From contig JBEHYA010000077.1 of assembly GCA_048498415.1 (NCBI GenBank), positions 1 through 9,419 on the forward strand: DNA of 9,419 bases, given 5' to 3'. A program made the translations under genes and the position numbers. Below, piece after piece: positions 6,298-9,419 of this stretch. The notes below the pieces were generated by a model that had not been told where the DNA came from, did no database searches, and saw nothing but the letters and a program-made list of their open reading frames with translations. Each line of letters begins with the position of its first letter. Within the stretch, counting starts at the first letter, position 1. The stretch is from JBEHYA01 sp048498415. Lineage in GTDB: Bacteria > Pseudomonadota > Alphaproteobacteria > UBA9219 > RGZA01.

Positions 6298-8283
6298 TCA
6301 GCGCGGGCCGGCATGGGGTGCGGGGCTGAGCCGCGCCGTCATGATGGCTTCAATATCCGATTTCACCTGCGCCTGTTTTTGCAGGCAGATGGGGCACTTG
6401 GTGCCATCGCAATCTTCGCACATGCCTTTGAGATTGGCGGCCGCCTGCTTTTTGACTTCTTCCGCCTTTTCGGCGGGCAGGCGGTTCACGATGACTGCAT
6501 CGGTGCTGCGCAGCAAGGCATCGGCGGGCTTGTCGGATTTGGCGGCGACATCGGCGCGTGTGGCGGCGGGGGCGGCTTTTTGCGGTGTTTCCGGCGGCGG
6601 CGCTTTCATCTCGGCATAGCGGCCCGGCGGGGCGATGCGTTCGCCGGCGGGCTGCACAAAGTTTGTTTCGCGCGTAATGACGGCGGGCGGGATCATGAAG
6701 GAACGGAGTTCGGCATATGCGGCAGCCGGGCTGATGGGCTGCGCGGCATCAAAGCGGGCGGGTTGAATGCGTGCAGGAATGATGGGCGTTTCAGTTGCCG
6801 TGAAGGTGACGGGGGTGATGACATTCACCGGCGTGGTGGGCTGCTGCACCGTTTGAATAACCGGCTGTTCGACGGACTGCGCCATCGGCGCCTGCACGGT
6901 TTTTTGTTCCACGACGGTGGTTTGAACGTTGGCGGGCTGGTTCGCCGCGGGCGTTACCATAACGGTTTGTTCGACTACGGGCGGCTGCTGGACAATCACC
7001 TGCTGCACGGGTGTTGTTTGCACCGGTTGCTGCAATTGCTGTTGTTGGGGTTGTTGCTGCACTTCGGTGGGCTGCAACGGGACCACGATGGCGGCCGGCG
7101 GGGTGACGACTTCGACGGGGGTTGGTGTGCCCGTGGCAACCAGTACGCTAGTTGCAACGCCGGAAACGCTGGCGGTAACGGATGCCACGGGTGCCGAGAT
7201 GCTGCGCACGGCTTCCATACGGCTGAACGCGGCGCCGGCAACTGTTGCGGCCACAGTGGCGGGCCTTTTGCTAAATGTGGTGGTAATGGCAGCGCGCTGC
7301 TGGGCCGGCGTCATGGCAGCCAGCGGCATGACGGTGGCCGATGGAGTGGCGGCCACGCGGTTTTGCACGGTGTTGCGGGCGGCAAAATTCTGGCGGGGGG
7401 AAGCAGTTTCCAGTTTGGTGATGTTGGTGAGCGCGGCGCGCACGAGAGGCGATTTTTGCAGCTCCGCCACTTCGCTGCGGATGGATTGAACCATGCGCGC
7501 GATATCGGGCGAGGCGTTGGCGGGAATGTTTTTGACCGCTTCATGAAGCGAGGCGAGGCTGGCGGCAAGCGCCTTGCTATCAAGCTGCGCGGGATCTTTC
7601 TGGCCATTCGCCAGAATGCGGCCGACTTCCTTCAGCGCATTGGACAGCGGGATGATGCGTTGCGCCATCTGGCCGATGGAATGGCCTAAAACTTGCGAAT
7701 CCTGCGCGCTGGAGGCGGTGAGCGAAAGCACCTTCTGCAGCGAGGTTAAATAGGCAATGCGCTGCAGCTGGCGCTGGATTTCTTCCTGCGGGTTGAATTG
7801 ATGCGCACCCTTGATGATGACCAGCACGCCCTGCGGCCCGCGCACCAGCGCGGATTGATGGCTGGCCAGATCGCGGCCATTGGCGAAAAACTGCGCATCG
7901 CTGGCGCGCATGTGCTGCTCGGCGAGCGGATCGACGGTGAGGGCCGCGTTGTTGACGGCGCTGCGTTCGGCGTAATGCGGAATTTCCTGATGGGCAAACC
8001 CCTGGCTGACCGAGACTTCAAGTTCGCTGAACCGGGTGCGCGCCGTGTAATCTTCAACGATTTCTCCCAGATAGGGGACGAGCGCCGCGGCGACATCGGC
8101 GAAGCGCCGGGGAATGGCGGCGCTTAACTGGGAGAGCACCGCCTGCTTGGTGCCGGCGACCTGTACGCGTTCAAGGCGCGGCCGTGGGTCGGGGGCATTA
8201 TCGGCAAAATCGAAAGTGGCGGCGGGCTTGTGTTGCGGTTGCATTGCGCGGGACATGACCATGGAGGGGACGGAACTGGCCAT
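6298..8283 (-). CDS. Hypothetical ~661-residue protein: helical N-domain, Ala/Pro/Gln-rich linker, C-terminal Cys4 cluster
   Basis: I do not recognise the family. Numbering from ATG 8283: residues 42-292 look folded and mostly helical, with a short beta segment GVLVIIKGAHQF (152-163). Residues 293-600 are a low-complexity linker rich in Ala, Thr, Val and Pro, including a Gln-rich block (408-442). A charged helix (about 590-618) leads to C622-x2-C625-x4-C630-x2-C633, the only cysteines in the protein, then a short helix and a Pro/Ala tail. The cluster resembles a small zinc knuckle. There is no signal peptide or membrane segment from this start. The start is uncertain: the frame stays open upstream, with ATG at 8301 and TTG at 8337, and none of the candidates, nor ATG 8256, has a Shine-Dalgarno. 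I chose 8283 because the bases before it look like promoter and operator. It follows the 303-residue gene by 98 bp and precedes the 115-residue gene by 27 bp. Confidence 0.85.
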   Translation of the reverse strand: MASSVPSMVMSRAMQPQHKPAATFDFADNAPDPRPRLERVQVAGTKQAVLSQLSAAIPRRFADVAAALVPYLGEIVEDYTARTRFSELEVSVSQGFAHQEIPHYAERSAVNNAALTVDPLAEQHMRASDAQFFANGRDLASHQSALVRGPQGVLVIIKGAHQFNPQEEIQRQLQRIAYLTSLQKVLSLTASSAQDSQVLGHSIGQMAQRIIPLSNALKEVGRILANGQKDPAQLDSKALAASLASLHEAVKNIPANASPDIARMVQSIRSEVAELQKSPLVRAALTNITKLETASPRQNFAARNTVQNRVAATPSATVMPLAAMTPAQQRAAITTTFSKRPATVAATVAGAAFSRMEAVRSISAPVASVTASVSGVATSVLVATGTPTPVEVVTPPAAIVVPLQPTEVQQQPQQQQLQQPVQTTPVQQVIVQQPPVVEQTVMVTPAANQPANVQTTVVEQKTVQAPMAQSVEQPVIQTVQQPTTPVNVITPVTFTATETPIIPARIQPARFDAAQPISPAAAYAELRSFMIPPAVITRETNFVQPAGERIAPPGRYAEMKAPPPETPQKAAPAATRADVAAKSDKPADALLRSTDAVIVNRLPAEKAEEVKKQAAANLKGMCEDCDGTKCPICLQKQAQVKSDIEAIMTARLSPAPHAGPR

Positions 8284-8286
8284 GAT

Positions 8287-8305
8287 AATAATGAGAGTCA
8301 TTCTT
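8287..8305. promoter_or_regulatory. Candidate Fur-box-like operator
   Basis: The 19 bases AATAATGAGAGTCATTCTT match the classical Fur box GATAATGATAATCATTATC at 14 of 19 positions, and the core AATGA-GAG-TCATT is a perfect inverted repeat. It sits just downstream of a TATAAT (8315-8320) and just before ATG 8283, where a repressor would block transcription. The region is AT-rich, so chance similarity is a real possibility. Confidence 0.35.
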
Positions 8306-8314
8306 AATTCAATG

Positions 8315-8320
8315 ATTATA
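8315..8320 (-). promoter_or_regulatory. Candidate -10 element for the 661-residue gene
   Basis: A perfect TATAAT on the minus strand, within an AT-rich 98-bp gap. No good -35 is seen at 16-18 bp (the 17-bp position reads TCATAA). The predicted start of transcription, near 8308, would give a leader of about 25 bases to ATG 8283. Confidence 0.3.
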
Positions 8321-8381
8321 TTAATAATGAATCGCAATTATGATGCGTGTAATTTCTTTTTAATTCAAGGGCTTAATATTT

Positions 8382-9293
8382 TCAGACGGGAGTTGGCTTG
8401 TGGTCGGCCGTTACTGTTACCGGCTTGTTATCGACCTTGCCGTCCATATCGGCGTCGCGGATATCGGGCGGGGCGTAGGCGGCGGCGTTCAATTTCCGCT
8501 CCTGATTAAGCAGGTTGCGGGCCATGTGTTCGTAAGGCGCGTAGGAAATATTCAGGGCTTTGAATTCCTTGGGCATGCCGGCCACCTGGAATTCGATGGT
8601 GCGGAAGGCCTGCTGCACGTTTTGATCATTCACGTTTTCATAAAGCATGCGGGCCATGGCCATGATGACGAATAAATCCGCGCTCATGCCCATGCCGAGG
8701 CTTTGGGTTTGCATGGCTTCGCTGGAGAGGTTGCCATCGCTGATGCTGCGCAGGCCATTGAGGCGCTGGCGCACCTGATGAATGAGCTCGATCTGCGATT
8801 GCGCGAGTTCAAGATGCTTTTCGTTTTTATCGATTGAATCGATGGTTTGATCAAGCATGCCGCCGATCATGCGGATGCGGCGCATGAGAAATTCTTTTTG
8901 CATCACCTGCGTATTAACGCCGTTCACGCCGAACAGGATGATCATGACATCGCCGGTGCTTTCATTGAGCTGGATCAGGCGTTCTTTCTGGATTTTGGCG
9001 CGGGATTGCGAGGGATAAACCGAATGCACTTCGGTGGACGCCGTGGGGTCGATGATAATGGGGCCGATATGGGTGATGGGTTCGCCAAAGAAGCTGTCGA
9101 GCTGCTCGCGCGCCATGCCGCGGTTGACGGAAATGGCCACGAAATCCCAGCCATTGTTGCCGGAATAATCACGGATGACCTTGTTGATGTTGGCGGTGAG
9201 CGCATCCCCCGTGCCGGCGAAAATCTGCGGCACGTTGACTTCAATATTCTTCATCACCTGCTGCACAGGCCCGAAGGTATCGTAGTGGAGCAT
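8382..9293 (-). CDS. Hypothetical 303-residue protein with C-terminal DxDxDGxxD motif
   Basis: I do not recognise the family. The N-terminal half (about 1-125) alternates hydrophobic strands and helices (GWDFVAISVNRG, PITHIGPIIIDP, GDVMIILFGVNG), as in a compact alpha/beta domain. Residues 130-185 form a long charged helix, probably coiled coil. A hydrophobic methionine-rich helix follows (200-220), then a mixed region. The C-terminus holds DADMDGKVD (280-288), the acidic signature of EF-hand or thrombospondin-3-type calcium loops, although position 12 of an EF-hand is Pro here. There are no cysteines and no signal peptide. The frame is open 40 codons further upstream, but that stretch only translates a palindromic repeat; ATG 9293 has GAGGAG 6 bases upstream and is clearly the start. 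It is the first of three co-oriented unknown genes. Function unknown. Confidence 0.88.
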   Translation of the reverse strand: MLHYDTFGPVQQVMKNIEVNVPQIFAGTGDALTANINKVIRDYSGNNGWDFVAISVNRGMAREQLDSFFGEPITHIGPIIIDPTASTEVHSVYPSQSRAKIQKERLIQLNESTGDVMIILFGVNGVNTQVMQKEFLMRRIRMIGGMLDQTIDSIDKNEKHLELAQSQIELIHQVRQRLNGLRSISDGNLSSEAMQTQSLGMGMSADLFVIMAMARMLYENVNDQNVQQAFRTIEFQVAGMPKEFKALNISYAPYEHMARNLLNQERKLNAAAYAPPDIRDADMDGKVDNKPVTVTADHKPTPV

Positions 9294-9299
9294 GATGAT

Positions 9300-9305
9300 C
9301 TCCTC
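9300..9305 (-). promoter_or_regulatory. Shine-Dalgarno for the 303-residue gene
   Basis: GAGGAG on the minus strand, 6 bases before ATG 9293. It decides the start against the longer frame that begins at 9413, and it is the strongest ribosome site in the window. Confidence 0.85.
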
Positions 9306-9310
9306 ATGTA

Positions 9311-9375
9311 TGTCCCGGCGGAAGCCGGGACCCATTGTGCCGATGGAAAGATGGACCCCGGCTTTCGCCGGGGCA
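9311..9375. repeat. Alphaproteobacterial-type palindromic repeat (paired hairpins)
   Basis: Two 24-base arms (9311-9334 and 9352-9375) are inverted copies at 20 of 24 positions, around a 17-base spacer. Each arm is also a hairpin: GTCCCGGC-ggaa-GCCGGGAC (9312-9319 with 9324-9331) and CCCCGGC-tttc-GCCGGGG (9356-9362 with 9367-9373). The differing arm positions include a T-A pair in one stem replaced by C-G in the other, so pairing is kept. The consensus resembles intergenic repeats I know from alphaproteobacteria. It lies 6 bp upstream of the GAGGAG ribosome site and would form part of the 5' leader if the promoter is further right. Confidence 0.85.
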
Positions 9376-9419
9376 TACTTATTTGTCTCAAGGCGACTTT
9401 GACTCTTCAACACCCGGCT

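Noticed and set aside
7014..7080. CAA/CAG-type repetition in the Gln-rich block
   Set aside because: The bases are not a regular tandem repeat; this is low-complexity coding sequence within an intact frame, not a CRISPR or a minisatellite.
6313..7689. A 458-residue plus-strand open frame rich in Gly, His and Arg
   Set aside because: It is the antisense of the Ala/Thr/Pro/Gln-rich linker. The composition is what reversed GC-rich codons give, and no start signal precedes it.
9294..9413. A 40-residue N-terminal extension of the 303-residue protein
   Set aside because: These codons translate the palindromic repeat, a common annotation artefact, and the GAGGAG 6 bases before ATG 9293 marks the true start.

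Overview
The window is about 57-60% GC by eye and looks like part of an alphaproteobacterial chromosome. Three things point that way. A pdxH gene sits divergently from a 17 kDa-antigen-type (RT0821/Lpp0805-like) lipoprotein gene, which is followed by a zinc-finger-less J-protein gene. The RNA m5C methyltransferase is of the RsmB/NOP family. An intergenic palindromic element built on a TGYCCCGGCGRAAGCCGGG core resembles repeats common in that class. No tRNA, rRNA, transposase, integrase or CRISPR array is visible.

Layout, left to right. Positions 1-1334 (minus) hold an RsmB/NOP-family methyltransferase that runs to the window edge. Positions 1439-1873 (minus) hold a 144-residue protein I do not recognise, with a TATAAT so close to its start that the mRNA may be leaderless. 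Positions 1927-2033 are a GC-rich palindromic repeat. Positions 2042-3004 (minus) encode a class B J-protein, preceded by a strong bidirectional terminator at 3045-3075 that separates it from the lipoprotein gene at 3094-3585 (minus). pdxH at 3726-4346 is the only plus-strand gene. It converges on, and overlaps by 47 bp, a 486-residue acidic, proline-rich protein of unknown function (4300-5760, minus). The 162 bp at 5761-5922 hold no gene I can support.

The right-hand third (5923-9293, minus) is the least explained part. It is a co-oriented set of three unrecognised genes: a 303-residue protein with a perfect Shine-Dalgarno and a C-terminal DxDxDGxxD acidic motif; a roughly 661-residue protein with a helical N-terminal domain, a long Ala/Thr/Val/Pro/Gln-rich linker and a C-terminal Cys4 cluster; and a 115-residue protein with CxxC and CxH pairs. 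An AT-rich 98-bp spacer between the first two carries a TATAAT and a 14/19 match to the classical Fur box. Another palindromic repeat (9311-9375) lies in the leader of the first gene. These three genes are the best candidate here for an undescribed system, possibly metal-linked. That is inference, since no catalytic domain is recognisable.

The recognisable genes are housekeeping: rRNA modification, protein folding, envelope lipoprotein and pyridoxal phosphate synthesis. Their positions do not suggest one shared pathway.
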